Assembly: GCA_028281605.1 (NCBI GenBank)
Contig: JANQJO010000058.1
Coordinates: 1 to 55,628, forward strand
From: Pseudomonadales bacterium
Lineage (GTDB): Bacteria > Pseudomonadota > Gammaproteobacteria > Pseudomonadales > JANQJO01
DNA: 55,628 bases
Reading direction: 5' to 3'
This document shows, piece after piece, positions 44,800 through 53,605 of the stretch (position 1 is its first letter; each line of letters begins with the position of its first letter). The translations under genes were made by a program, and so were the position numbers. The notes under the pieces are model-generated. The model made no database searches, was not told where the DNA came from, and saw only the letters and a program-made list of their open reading frames with translations.

Positions 44800-45945
44800 A
44801 TGTTATTTAATTCGATACAAACCCATTTACATTCATCAACCCTACCTCTACCAAAGCCACAAAAACAAAGCCATCATCCTACTGAGCGCATTCCCCTGGA
44901 TACATTACAGGACACTCTTCCAATAGGAGGCATCACCAGGCTGGTTATAGGCACAAATGGTAGTTACCCAATAAACGCAACCCTGAGAATACCAACCTCA
45001 ACGCCCCCAAAAGCCCTATTATTTATTACACACGGCAGCGGAGAAAGCAGTACCTATGGCGATGAAAAACTTGCAGATCTGCTCGAGGACTTAGTAAGCC
45101 TAGGCTTTGCCGCTATCTCTGTAACTTTAGCCTCTCATGGCACACCTAATCAAAAATCTGGTACCGCCAAATACGAAGATTATGTTCACTGCCTTAAAGA
45201 AGCAACAAAACAATTATCAGAATTCTTTCCAGATATGCCATTCTTCATTATAGCTTATAGCATCAGCTGTAACTTCATCGTAGATCTTCTAATCAGCCAC
45301 CCGAAACTACCTAATCTAGACTCACTTTTAGGCGTTATATTTACATCTGCATGCATCATGCTTCATTGGAAATATTCCAACCCAGTTGTTTTTACATTTG
45401 CTCGCGTCCTACGGCACATTATGCCAGACTTGGTCATTAACAAAGGAGACATACAAGATCACCCTGAAAAAGGCAGCCTACTCAGCAGCAAACACGGCGT
45501 GGCTGAGAGCTTTAACAAACACCCCAAGACACACTCGCTCATCACTTTAGATACTATAGTCAACTCAATAAAAACCGCCAAAAAAATTAAAGAAGCTGAA
45601 GTTGACTTGAACAAAGCATTTCCTTTTCCTCTTTTGAGTTTTGATGGGAAAGATGACACAGTTGTTTGCACCGACACTAATAAAAACCTCTGTGAAAAAC
45701 TCAAGCACGGACAACACCATGAAGTCAGAGGCAGACACGACCCCATTCAAGACATTGATAGGGAAATTGTAAAAACCAAAGCCATTGCTTGGCTTCTTGA
45801 GCAACTACACCCTCAACCACTACCCGTTATCAAGCAACTCACCAAACTCACCATTAAAGTGACCGCAGCGGTTTTGAAAACGTTTAAAAATCAAGATCCT
45901 CCCACAATCGCCTCGCAAACGGTGTCATCACCGCAGAATAAATAG
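44800..45945 (+). CDS. Alpha/beta hydrolase
   Basis: This 381-residue protein has an alpha/beta hydrolase core: oxyanion-hole LFITHGSGES near residue 75, an AISVTLASHGTP strand, a nucleophile region IIAYSISCNFIVDL where the usual G-x-S-x-G reads A-Y-S-I-S, an acid residue in SFDGKDDTVV and a His in VRGRHDPIQD. The first 55 residues and the last 30 are polar extensions. No signal peptide is seen. The substrate is unknown. Its end overlaps the convergent DUF1353 gene by 62 bases. Confidence 0.75.
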   Translation: MLFNSIQTHLHSSTLPLPKPQKQSHHPTERIPLDTLQDTLPIGGITRLVIGTNGSYPINATLRIPTSTPPKALLFITHGSGESSTYGDEKLADLLEDLVSLGFAAISVTLASHGTPNQKSGTAKYEDYVHCLKEATKQLSEFFPDMPFFIIAYSISCNFIVDLLISHPKLPNLDSLLGVIFTSACIMLHWKYSNPVVFTFARVLRHIMPDLVINKGDIQDHPEKGSLLSSKHGVAESFNKHPKTHSLITLDTIVNSIKTAKKIKEAEVDLNKAFPFPLLSFDGKDDTVVCTDTNKNLCEKLKHGQHHEVRGRHDPIQDIDREIVKTKAIAWLLEQLHPQPLPVIKQLTKLTIKVTAAVLKTFKNQDPPTIASQTVSSPQNK

Positions 45946-46411
45946 CCTGAACATTGCCTTTATTACACTCAGGCTTCTCACAACTACAATATCCATTATT
46001 CATTAAAGTCCAAATACCTTCAGCTAGAGTTAAATTCACCTCTTCAAATGACTTATCAAAATAAAACCCCTCTTCAACCCTCGCTAAATCGTAAGCTAGA
46101 AACTCCCAATCATGAATTAAATACGCTGGCCCATAGGCCCACGCAGATAAGCCTGGCACCGCTTGCAGCAGCTTGGGAACACTACCACCATCGGTTTCCA
46201 TTACTTGCGGAATAATTTCTTCAACAATATTGCCATCTTTATCCTTACGGATAAAACGAAAGGGGTCCTTTGTATCTGGCTTATAATTAAAGCACTCCGG
46301 GCCCAACCACTCCAAGCTAAACTTACCTGCAAACTCACCTAAGTTCAACGAATCAACAAACTTCTCTTGACGCCTTCGCAAACGCCTGCGTGTAAAGTTA
46401 TCACTGGGCAT
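45884..46411 (-). CDS. DUF1353 protein
   Basis: This 175-residue soluble protein shows the DUF1353 blocks METDGGSVPKLLQ and GPAYLIHDWEFLAYDLA, known from phage-related and stand-alone proteins of unknown function. Conserved Asp, His and Trp residues in those blocks suggest an enzyme or binding site, but none is established. Three Cys near the C-terminus (CSCEKPEC) could bind a metal. It lies 29 bases downstream of coaD on the same strand and overlaps the 3' end of the convergent hydrolase gene. Confidence 0.8.
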   Translation of the reverse strand: MPSDNFTRRRLRRRQEKFVDSLNLGEFAGKFSLEWLGPECFNYKPDTKDPFRFIRKDKDGNIVEEIIPQVMETDGGSVPKLLQAVPGLSAWAYGPAYLIHDWEFLAYDLARVEEGFYFDKSFEEVNLTLAEGIWTLMNNGYCSCEKPECNKGNVQAIYSAVMTPFARRLWEDLDF

Positions 46412-46440
46412 TTTCTGTAATCTCCCTATTACTTTAAGAC

Positions 46441-46935
46441 CTATTTATTCACAAAAGCTTCAATTGTCTTTGCAACCTCAGGCACCACATAAGGCGCGAC
46501 TGATTCCCCCAACTCCAATAACTCTCTCACCAAACCAGAACTGACCAAAGAGTACTGGGGTTTACTTAACAAAAAAACAGTTTCTATTTCACTGTCTAAG
46601 TCATGATTCGCTGCTGCCTGGGAATGCTCAAAATGTAAATCATGACTATCACGCAAACCTTTAACTAAAACCTTCGCACCCTTACTTTGAGCAAAGCGCA
46701 CTGTCGCACCAGAATAACTCACAATTTCAAAATCAGGCACACCAAAAAAAGCAGCTGTTTGCTTTAACATTTGTAAGCGCAAAGGCATAGGAAAAAAAGC
46801 TTTTTTCCGAGGGTTTTCTCCAATAGCCCAAACAACTGTTTCAAAAAGAGACATAGCTCTTGATAAAACATCACCGTGCGCCAGAGTCGGTGGATCTGCG
46901 CTTAAGGGATATACGGCTGTAAGGGCTTTAAACAT
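46441..46935 (-). CDS. coaD: CoaD-like phosphopantetheine adenylyltransferase, divergent
   Basis: CoaD makes dephospho-CoA from 4'-phosphopantetheine and ATP. The 164-residue length and fold blocks fit: nucleotide-binding start YPLSADPPTLAHGD near residue 9, VLVKGLRDSHDLHFE and the closing SLVSSGLVRELLELG. The first motif usually reads G-T-F-D-P with T-N-G-H; here it is L-S-A-D-P with T-L-A-H. Thr17 and His20 are kept, the Gly and Phe are not. It may be a normal but diverged CoaD or a relative with another substrate. No other coaD is in the window. Confidence 0.8.
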   Translation of the reverse strand: MFKALTAVYPLSADPPTLAHGDVLSRAMSLFETVVWAIGENPRKKAFFPMPLRLQMLKQTAAFFGVPDFEIVSYSGATVRFAQSKGAKVLVKGLRDSHDLHFEHSQAAANHDLDSEIETVFLLSKPQYSLVSSGLVRELLELGESVAPYVVPEVAKTIEAFVNK

Positions 46936-47732
46936 AGAAACCTGCCTTTTTATTTATTTTCCCACTCCTTGGCTTTTAAGCACACAGCCATATACAGCTT
47001 TAGCTCTTATAACCTCATTAAAACATAAAAGCCAGCTATTCTACCGTAAGCTCAAATAAAACTACATAAGATTTTTCGCCTATTTTTTACCGTGAAAATA
47101 CCTTTTTCATCACTTGGGGTGACGAAAATTACATCGCTCATGGCTGTTTACCTTATTTAAAAATAAAACACTTGAAAAATTATTAAGTTTTTATATAGAC
47201 GATACAGTTACCTCAATTTACCAAAATGATTAAGAAAGACCAGGTATAACTTTGTGGATAAGTTGTGAAAGCACTGTTCAAGCATTGTGGATCTGCTGGG
47301 TAATCAACCTTCCCTTAGAACAACTGCCTCAATCAAAAACACTTATTACACCCTCAAGCTAAACGTAAAGTAGCAATAAACTCCGTTTAATTGCTCAAAA
47401 CATTCACAATTAACGCAAAAACAGATCTTTTATTGGTTTACCCATACAAAAAATTAGTTTAAAGTGTGATTTTAGTCGCAAGCAATATGGAACTTTACTA
47501 GGTTCGTAACACTTAAGAATCTTCTAACTCTTAAGCTTGCAAAAAACAAAAGAAAATAGGAGAAAGGTGCTCTTACGCATATTAAACCAGCAAAAACTGA
47601 AGGTAAGCTGAAAGGTAAAGACAGGTTTCTAAATTTGATAATCCCAAGGGAACGGGGTTAAAGTAAACCGTCAAAATAACAAAGAAGCAGTATTTAAAAA
47701 GATAATACGTATACTAAGGAGAAAGGGACCTC
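46936..47732. other. Gene-free 800-base region with one repeat
   Basis: The region holds family B copy 3 (47086-47149) and a single perfect DnaA-box-like TGTGGATAA (47253-47261). The rest is AT-rich without an open frame worth reporting. AAGGAGAAAGGGA (47716-47728) is the ribosome site of the next gene. Confidence 0.55.
47086..47149 (+). repeat. Repeat family B, copy 3 (upstream of coaD)
   Basis: A 64-base unit from TTTACCGTGAAAATACC to CATGGCTGTTT, same ends and length as copies 1 and 2. The palindrome is less perfect here (CTTTTTCATCACTTGGGG then TGACGAAAATTAC). Confidence 0.83.
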
Positions 47733-49676
47733 ATGAAAGTTATTTCAAAGCTGTGCTCTTATTCAAGTTTGGTTGTCTTAAGTGCCTGTAGCATTACGCA
47801 GCCAATAGATCCTTCTTTATTAGTGGGAAACAACAATAATGCCACAATTACAACCTTAACATCGTCATCAAAAGATAAAACAAAAACACCCACTCAAAAG
47901 GCTACAAGCGCAGGCTACTACCATGTAGACATAATATCACATGATAACACTAGGTTAAAGGCCACTGTTTACCAACCTAATCTAGCCCCAGGAGAAACGG
48001 CACCGTTAATCATACATTCTCATGGATTTTCAGTATCTAGAATGTCTAGCCCCTACAGTCTATATGGTATGGCTATGTATTCTGGTAAAACCGCCTTAAA
48101 AGCGTGGGAAGAAGGTTACTGGGTCATAAGTTTCGATCAAAGAGGGCACGGCTCAAGTGAAGGAACCATCAACCTCATGTCCCCTAAACATGAAGCCAAA
48201 GACGTAACAGCTGTTATAGATTGGGCAATAGAAAACATTCCTTCACTTGCCTATGAGCCTCACAAAGAAAAAACCTTTGATGAAACGGACCCAACCCAAA
48301 CACTATCCTCAAAGCAATTGATCAAAGAGCAAGCTCATTTACACTCATACAATAACCCTCTTCAGCATGTACCACTGCCTAGATCAATTAAACAACAAGT
48401 ACACTCTCTCGCAAGCAAAGCACACAAACAAAAAACAAACATATACAAAGACCCTTTAATTGGCATGATTGGTGAAAGCTACGCAGGCAGCTCTCAACTT
48501 TTGGCCAGCATACAGGAATCTAGAGTAGATGCGATTGTTCCCATCACCACATGGTATGACCTAACAGGAAGCCTCATACCCAACTCTGTCCCAAAAAGCG
48601 GATGGCTGACAACCCTGGTCATGTCAGGTAATGCTTTTAACCCTTTTTCAATGAACACCCAACTAAACGATGCATACCGTGAAATGCGCAAAGGTATTGT
48701 TTCTGATCAAATTGTTGAAGAGCTAGACAACCGCTCGTTTAAAACATTCTGTAATGAGCAAACTTTCCCTCAAGCAGATGCTCTGATCATGCAGGGTTTC
48801 CAAGACACTTTATTTAGCTTTAATCATGGCATTGAAATCAAAGATTGCTTCAATAAAGCTGGTCGAGATGCTCGTTTAATCGGCACCCAGGGTGGCCACT
48901 TACTGCCTTTCACCCAACGCACAGGGCTTAAAACTTTCTACAGCTTTGAAAAAAATATACATTGTGGCGACATGACTTTAAACACACAACAAATGGTCAT
49001 TGACTGGTTCGATGAAAAGCTTAAACAAAAACACAATGCTGCAGACTATATTCCTAAGCTATGCATGACTTTAGATAAAAAATCAGGCATACAACTAGAC
49101 AACGTACAAATAGGTGGGCGTCACTTTACATTTGAAAAAGTCAAAATCAACTCTGGATTTGCAGGTCTATTTGAATCAGCTTTACGTCCCTTTGATTTAT
49201 TAGTAGAGGCTCTGACTCCAAAAAGAAAGCACTTTAAAATAGAAGACTTTAAAGCCAAGGGGGGTAAATTAAGACCTGCTTTTATCCCTCTAACTGCAAC
49301 AAAAAATGACACTTATCTAGCCGGTATTCCTTTACTGAACATTGAAGTCACAACTGAGCAAGTCAATGATAAGCCCCCTACTATTTTTGTTGGTGTTGGC
49401 ATTAAAAAAACAGACTCCCCTCGCGCACGACTATTAAACGATCAAGTTGTTCCCATCACGGGTATTGGCCAGCACACTGTAGAGCTAAATGCTATTAGCT
49501 CTCAGTTTAGATCAGGAGAAATAGTTGGCTTGATGGTGTACAGCTACAACAACCAGTTTAGATTCAGTGGTTCTGGTTGGTCGACACAAGTCAGTGTTTC
49601 TGGCACAGCCAGCATTCCTTCCAAACCTTCTCATCCACTATTGCTGGTTGAAAACAGCCTTGGCATAAACCTGTAA
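47733..49676 (+). CDS. Secreted lipoprotein, CocE/S15-like alpha/beta hydrolase
   Basis: A signal peptide ends in LVVLSAC, a lipobox with Cys19, followed by a Thr/Ser/Lys-rich linker. The alpha/beta hydrolase core has HSHGFSVSRMSSP, VISFDQRGHGSSEG, the nucleophile elbow GMIGESYAGSSQ, the acid region LIMQGFQDTLFSF and the base in GTQGGHLLPF. This, plus a C-terminal beta-sandwich-like domain (about 500-647), resembles the X-Pro dipeptidyl-peptidase/CocE family, though the family assignment is loose. An AGGAGAAAGGGA ribosome site precedes ATG 47733. It is a single gene with a hairpin just past its end. Confidence 0.82.
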   Translation: MKVISKLCSYSSLVVLSACSITQPIDPSLLVGNNNNATITTLTSSSKDKTKTPTQKATSAGYYHVDIISHDNTRLKATVYQPNLAPGETAPLIIHSHGFSVSRMSSPYSLYGMAMYSGKTALKAWEEGYWVISFDQRGHGSSEGTINLMSPKHEAKDVTAVIDWAIENIPSLAYEPHKEKTFDETDPTQTLSSKQLIKEQAHLHSYNNPLQHVPLPRSIKQQVHSLASKAHKQKTNIYKDPLIGMIGESYAGSSQLLASIQESRVDAIVPITTWYDLTGSLIPNSVPKSGWLTTLVMSGNAFNPFSMNTQLNDAYREMRKGIVSDQIVEELDNRSFKTFCNEQTFPQADALIMQGFQDTLFSFNHGIEIKDCFNKAGRDARLIGTQGGHLLPFTQRTGLKTFYSFEKNIHCGDMTLNTQQMVIDWFDEKLKQKHNAADYIPKLCMTLDKKSGIQLDNVQIGGRHFTFEKVKINSGFAGLFESALRPFDLLVEALTPKRKHFKIEDFKAKGGKLRPAFIPLTATKNDTYLAGIPLLNIEVTTEQVNDKPPTIFVGVGIKKTDSPRARLLNDQVVPITGIGQHTVELNAISSQFRSGEIVGLMVYSYNNQFRFSGSGWSTQVSVSGTASIPSKPSHPLLLVENSLGINL

Positions 49677-50080
49677 GCAAGAAGACCCTAAAGGGCCAGT
49701 AGCAAAAGCGACTGGCCACAACAACACTTAACACAGCAATTCTCGATGGAAACGCAAGGCCCCCCTAGTACTTTTAAAGCACAAAGGTAACCCCTAGCTT
49801 GTTATTTTCTCAGTGGTTATAACAAGACTCAAAATGATTCGATATTTATTTTTTCAGCAACAGCTCATACAGCTCATACAACCTATCACAGAAAAGACAA
49901 TATTCAGTCACAAAACTTAAAACAATCACAACTGGCCACTGTCGCTGCAAGCATGATAACCTAATAAGCACTTTGACAGCTAAAGCTTAGATTAAGTCAA
50001 TTGCTATACTTACAATCATTTGGGCAGTCTATATTATTTGCGGAAAAACGCCAAAGCCTTAATAGAATTATTACAACATT
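49677..50080 (+). other. Spacer with a terminator-like hairpin
   Basis: Apart from the hairpin at 49694-49717, I see no gene, RNA or repeat in these 404 bases. Confidence 0.5.
49694..49717 (+). terminator. Hairpin past the hydrolase gene, possible terminator
   Basis: GGCCAGT-AGCAAAAGCG-ACTGGCC is a perfect seven-pair stem, extended by two more GC pairs inside the loop, 17 bases after the stop codon. No T-run follows, so intrinsic termination is doubtful. Confidence 0.4.
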
Positions 50081-50422
50081 ATGAATACTTTAATTACAAT
50101 TCAGAAAGACCAGCACAATAAACTCTTTCACAACGCAAAGACTCAGGAGCGACACAAATTAAACGCTACTGCACAAATCAATAAACAGAAAAATCAACTC
50201 AAAACAACTACAACATCGCAAGCACCGCAAAAAATTACTGTACAATCAAAGCCTATTGCTCAACCCTCTGACACTCAGCGCTTTACATTTAAAGCCATTC
50301 CGGAAGCTGTTCTGAATTACCAGAAAAAAAAAGGAATACAGATGTATCAGCAAAACCAAGCGCATTCAATTCGAAACAGTGCCGTTGAGTTAATCGAACA
50401 AAGAGTTGATTTCCTTATCTAA
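50081..50422 (+). CDS. Orphan Gln/Lys-rich protein (113 aa)
   Basis: I do not recognise this protein. It starts MNTLITIQKDQHNKLFHNAK. Residues 10-75 are polar and rich in K, Q, T and N, probably disordered; residues 75-113 look helical (AVLNYQKKKGIQMYQQNQAH then SIRNSAVELIEQRVDFLI). No signal peptide or membrane segment. Convergent with the next gene over a 31-base gap. Confidence 0.6.
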   Translation: MNTLITIQKDQHNKLFHNAKTQERHKLNATAQINKQKNQLKTTTTSQAPQKITVQSKPIAQPSDTQRFTFKAIPEAVLNYQKKKGIQMYQQNQAHSIRNSAVELIEQRVDFLI

Positions 50423-50453
50423 AAACTTTTTTAACTGTGCTATCTGCTGCACT

Positions 50454-51551
50454 TCAACGAGTGTATACAGAGACTCCCTCTTTTCCAATCACAATCACAG
50501 AAGCATATTGATTAACCCGTTCAGCAACTTGATTTGCTTTTAATATACTCTCCTTTTTTATAGTGGCCTTCATCTCACATATTGTGAACTCCCCCTCCTT
50601 TCCCTCTCTAACACAACAGAGCCCATTATTAGGAATAGGTACTGCTTTGATAAACTTCTGCAAAAACGACCTCTGCGATTCCATTCCTTCTAAACTGCAA
50701 ACAAAATCTAAGCAATCAGTGCTCATAGACGCTCGCACGTACGCAGGATAAACACCTTTCTTTGGGTCAAAACCATCGCCTGATTTTTTCCAACCCTCTC
50801 TCCTAAAATAACAAGCAAACTCATCACCAAAAGATAAACGATTGGAATTGTATACACCTAACAAGCGTCCCAGAATATTGCATACATTAAGTTTTGGTCT
50901 ACCAAAAGCCGCTACAAATCGTGGGAATACCCATTGATTGAGAACATTAATCGAATGTTTAAACGGTTTAGAATCAGCAAGCAGCTCATGTGTACAACAA
51001 GCCAGAGCAGCTTTAAGCATGGCATAAGAGCATGAACCCATGTGCGTACAAGTGAGATACCCTCTCTCTTTTAAAGTAGGACCAATAAGATTATGAGAAT
51101 CAGTAAGATCATGAGAACCAATAAAATTATACTGAAAAAACTGATATAGTTTACCAACAATAGGCGCAATACCCACTAACATCATCGCAGAAGAGATCAT
51201 ACTGGACATAGGGCCAGAAAACATAGCCACGTAGACAGCCAAACCCAGGGATATCCCCCCCACCCTCTTACCTACATTTAATTCTTTAACATGATCAACA
51301 GTCACCATCGATCGTTCAGGTAACATGATATTTTTATGACGAGCATCATACCCAATATTTAATCCCCTACAACCAATGCTCCAAGTACTATGACAAGTAC
51401 TATGAAGACTGCCTAGCACGATGTTTTTTAATAACGTGGCTGAATATTCAGTAATTTTGGTCGCACCATAAAGTAAGGTTTGCACACCTTGACGAGCAAA
51501 ATGACTGGTATTACACAATTTATTTATTTGAACTTGAACAGTTTCAGACAC
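50454..51551 (-). CDS. Orphan protein with membrane segments and Cys-rich middle (365 aa)
   Basis: I do not recognise this protein. A pair of hydrophobic segments lies at about 95-130 (ISLGLAVYVAMFSGPMSSMI and AMMLVGIAPIVGKL). The middle is rich in Cys and His (THMGSCSYAMLKAALACCTH). The last third is soluble and ends in KATIKKESILKANQVAERVN and a YASVIVIGKEGVSVY strand. The layout is unlike common bacterial families; a secreted or effector-like protein is conceivable. It is a single gene; a family A repeat lies 75 bases upstream of its start. Confidence 0.6.
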   Translation of the reverse strand: MSETVQVQINKLCNTSHFARQGVQTLLYGATKITEYSATLLKNIVLGSLHSTCHSTWSIGCRGLNIGYDARHKNIMLPERSMVTVDHVKELNVGKRVGGISLGLAVYVAMFSGPMSSMISSAMMLVGIAPIVGKLYQFFQYNFIGSHDLTDSHNLIGPTLKERGYLTCTHMGSCSYAMLKAALACCTHELLADSKPFKHSINVLNQWVFPRFVAAFGRPKLNVCNILGRLLGVYNSNRLSFGDEFACYFRREGWKKSGDGFDPKKGVYPAYVRASMSTDCLDFVCSLEGMESQRSFLQKFIKAVPIPNNGLCCVREGKEGEFTICEMKATIKKESILKANQVAERVNQYASVIVIGKEGVSVYTR

Positions 51552-51958
51552 AATAACAACCTAAATAACTTTAATTTGAACTTTTATTAATATTAAATAT
51601 TTTTTATTTATTGTAATACCGCAAATAAGGAACGAGCACGAAATAAATTCCCCACCATAATATAACGCCTATTTTTACAACATACTATACTCAATTTTAG
51701 GCACAGTTCCAAATCAGATACCACCCACCCCAACCAATATCGATTAAATCACATCCGATTTACTGTATTTCTAAGCTAGACGATTGATGTAAAATACCTC
51801 ACATCTAATTCATCGAGAATAAGGCCGCTCGCTATGAATACAAGCCCCGTATGAAAACCATACCAGTCGCAAGTTCATTCGTCAACAAAGAGATCGAGCA
51901 CAAATCGCTATTGATGAAAGCTTTGAAAAAGATCAGAAAGACCAACCTATTTCAATAA
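51552..51958. other. Repeat-bearing spacer
   Basis: Holds the family A copy at 51626-51646. A plus-strand open frame without a start (51838-51972) reads TSRKFIRQQRDRAQIAIDES near its middle and overlaps the end of the next minus-strand gene; it may be a remnant but is too short to call. Nothing else is seen. Confidence 0.45.
51626..51646 (+). repeat. Repeat family A, copy upstream of the 365-codon gene
   Basis: TAAGGAACGAGCACGAAATA then A. No plus-strand gene ends beside it, unlike most other copies. Confidence 0.72.
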
Positions 51959-53593
51959 TCAAATGCTGTTGACACTACTTAAGAACGGTGGGTAAAAATT
52001 CGTCTTTTGGGACCTAAAACACCCTGATTTGGAACCGCGCCCAAACTTGAGCGGCTGTTTTATCTGTATTTTCATAAAAGGAAAGGTATCCAGTCTATAA
52101 TTGGTCGATTTAATCCACGCAGTAATCACCATAAATAAACAAACACATAATAAAATGATAGATAGACTATAAGATAAAGCGATGGTTGTCCCCCCAACCT
52201 TTACTTTATCAAACACAATAAACATAATTGACACAAAAAACAGCAGGCTCGCGCCAATAGCACCTTCTGTTTCTCCTATCTTGGATAGATATACCAATAA
52301 TGGAACGACGAGTGATATTTGATAGTAGGTAGTGGGTGCCGTTAAGAAAAAGAGTGGCACATAACTTAACGCTACCGCTTCACACAGTGTAAGACGTTGC
52401 ACCAAACAAAATATCAATAACAACACACCTGCTTGAATAGACCACCACAGCATCTTCTGTGTTTCAAAGTACTCAGCTTTACCACTATATCCCTCATAAG
52501 CACTGAGAAAAATATACTTAAACCCCGTTCTCTGTCCAGCGATGCCACTATCGTGCATCGTAATCTTCTTGATAAAATCATACCAGTGACTCAACCCACC
52601 ATCCCATAATACGCTGGATAAATAGAATAACAGAGCCGTCACAGAGAAAACCGCAAAAAACTCCGTGTACCGTTTATCAAATCCTCTACCTACTATCGCA
52701 CTAACCAACGCTTTGGCTACGATACCAAATATTAATATCAACGGAAATATCCGCATCGCACTACTGTAAGCAAATAGTGCTCCCGCCGTCTTAAAGCGAT
52801 TCTGCTTTAATTGACAGACACCAATAATGATTCCCGCTAACCAATCAAATCGAAGTAGACCGCCGCGCAACTCATTCACACCGTAGAGAAAGAATGCGAA
52901 ATGACACGCAAAATAAGTGGTTAATAGCAATGCCGCCTGAACGCCAAATGCATGCCAAACAAAGCACATTGCAATTGTGAGCAGAACAAAATCAACAGAC
53001 AACAGCAAGCTCATTCCGAGCTTATTTGCAGTAGAAATCACATTGGTTAAAGCAGCCCCGACCATATTCCACATAGGAGTAGCATTATAGCCTTTGTCTA
53101 ATACTACCCCTGGCCAACGCTTAGGTTTGGTATGCCTCTGAAAATAATTTAAATCCCGTTTGAACTCAGACCAACGCTCTGGTGTAAACAGGTTTTTATA
53201 ACGGGTCTGATCCCGCAACACTTTTCTGGTGGAAATCACGCGGTAGGTTTTTAGATCTCTCATCCGATGCTGAATTAACCTACCATTATTCTCCATATTG
53301 CCAATCACAACTGCAGGGTAAAGATCATAATAACCAACCTCCTTCGAGTATTTTGCTCCCATGTAATAATGGAACCAACCGTGAGGATTCATAAAGGATC
53401 CATGCTTTGGAAACTGGAAAAAATCAAAATAGGCTGGTATCGAAATCAAGGCCACCAATAGCATTCCCAAGGTTACATTGCGGGATATCTGATGTAAATG
53501 ATGTTTTTTAGCTAAGCAATATGCTAGGACCAAACCAATGGCGGCAGCGCATAAGAAAGCTTTAGTAAGATGAGCAAGCAGTAAAACATTCAT
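51959..53593 (-). CDS. GT-C-like polytopic membrane glycosyltransferase candidate
   Basis: This 544-residue protein has about 10-12 membrane segments and a large first extracytoplasmic loop (about 65-170) with NPHGWFHYYMGAKYSKEVGY then YDLYPAVVIGN. Such a loop after the first helices, with acidic residues, is typical of GT-C polyprenyl-phosphate-sugar transferases (GT87-like). Family assignment is tentative. The C-terminal 35 residues are polar and may be a non-native tail created where the gene end meets foreign DNA. It lies 12 bases after the next gene, which encodes a secreted barrel protein, so the pair is probably one operon. Confidence 0.65.
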   Translation of the reverse strand: MNVLLLAHLTKAFLCAAAIGLVLAYCLAKKHHLHQISRNVTLGMLLVALISIPAYFDFFQFPKHGSFMNPHGWFHYYMGAKYSKEVGYYDLYPAVVIGNMENNGRLIQHRMRDLKTYRVISTRKVLRDQTRYKNLFTPERWSEFKRDLNYFQRHTKPKRWPGVVLDKGYNATPMWNMVGAALTNVISTANKLGMSLLLSVDFVLLTIAMCFVWHAFGVQAALLLTTYFACHFAFFLYGVNELRGGLLRFDWLAGIIIGVCQLKQNRFKTAGALFAYSSAMRIFPLILIFGIVAKALVSAIVGRGFDKRYTEFFAVFSVTALLFYLSSVLWDGGLSHWYDFIKKITMHDSGIAGQRTGFKYIFLSAYEGYSGKAEYFETQKMLWWSIQAGVLLLIFCLVQRLTLCEAVALSYVPLFFLTAPTTYYQISLVVPLLVYLSKIGETEGAIGASLLFFVSIMFIVFDKVKVGGTTIALSYSLSIILLCVCLFMVITAWIKSTNYRLDTFPFMKIQIKQPLKFGRGSKSGCFRSQKTNFYPPFLSSVNSI

Positions 53594-53605
53594 AGAAAAA
53601 TGGTG

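Noticed and set aside
47240..47300. Possible replication origin (TGTGGATAA box)
   Set aside because: Only one perfect DnaA-box match is present, a second is imperfect, and there is no dnaA, gidA or clustered boxes nearby.
51838..51972. Plus-strand open frame antisense to the end of the GT-C-like gene
   Set aside because: It is short, lacks a start codon and overlaps a larger, better-supported gene.
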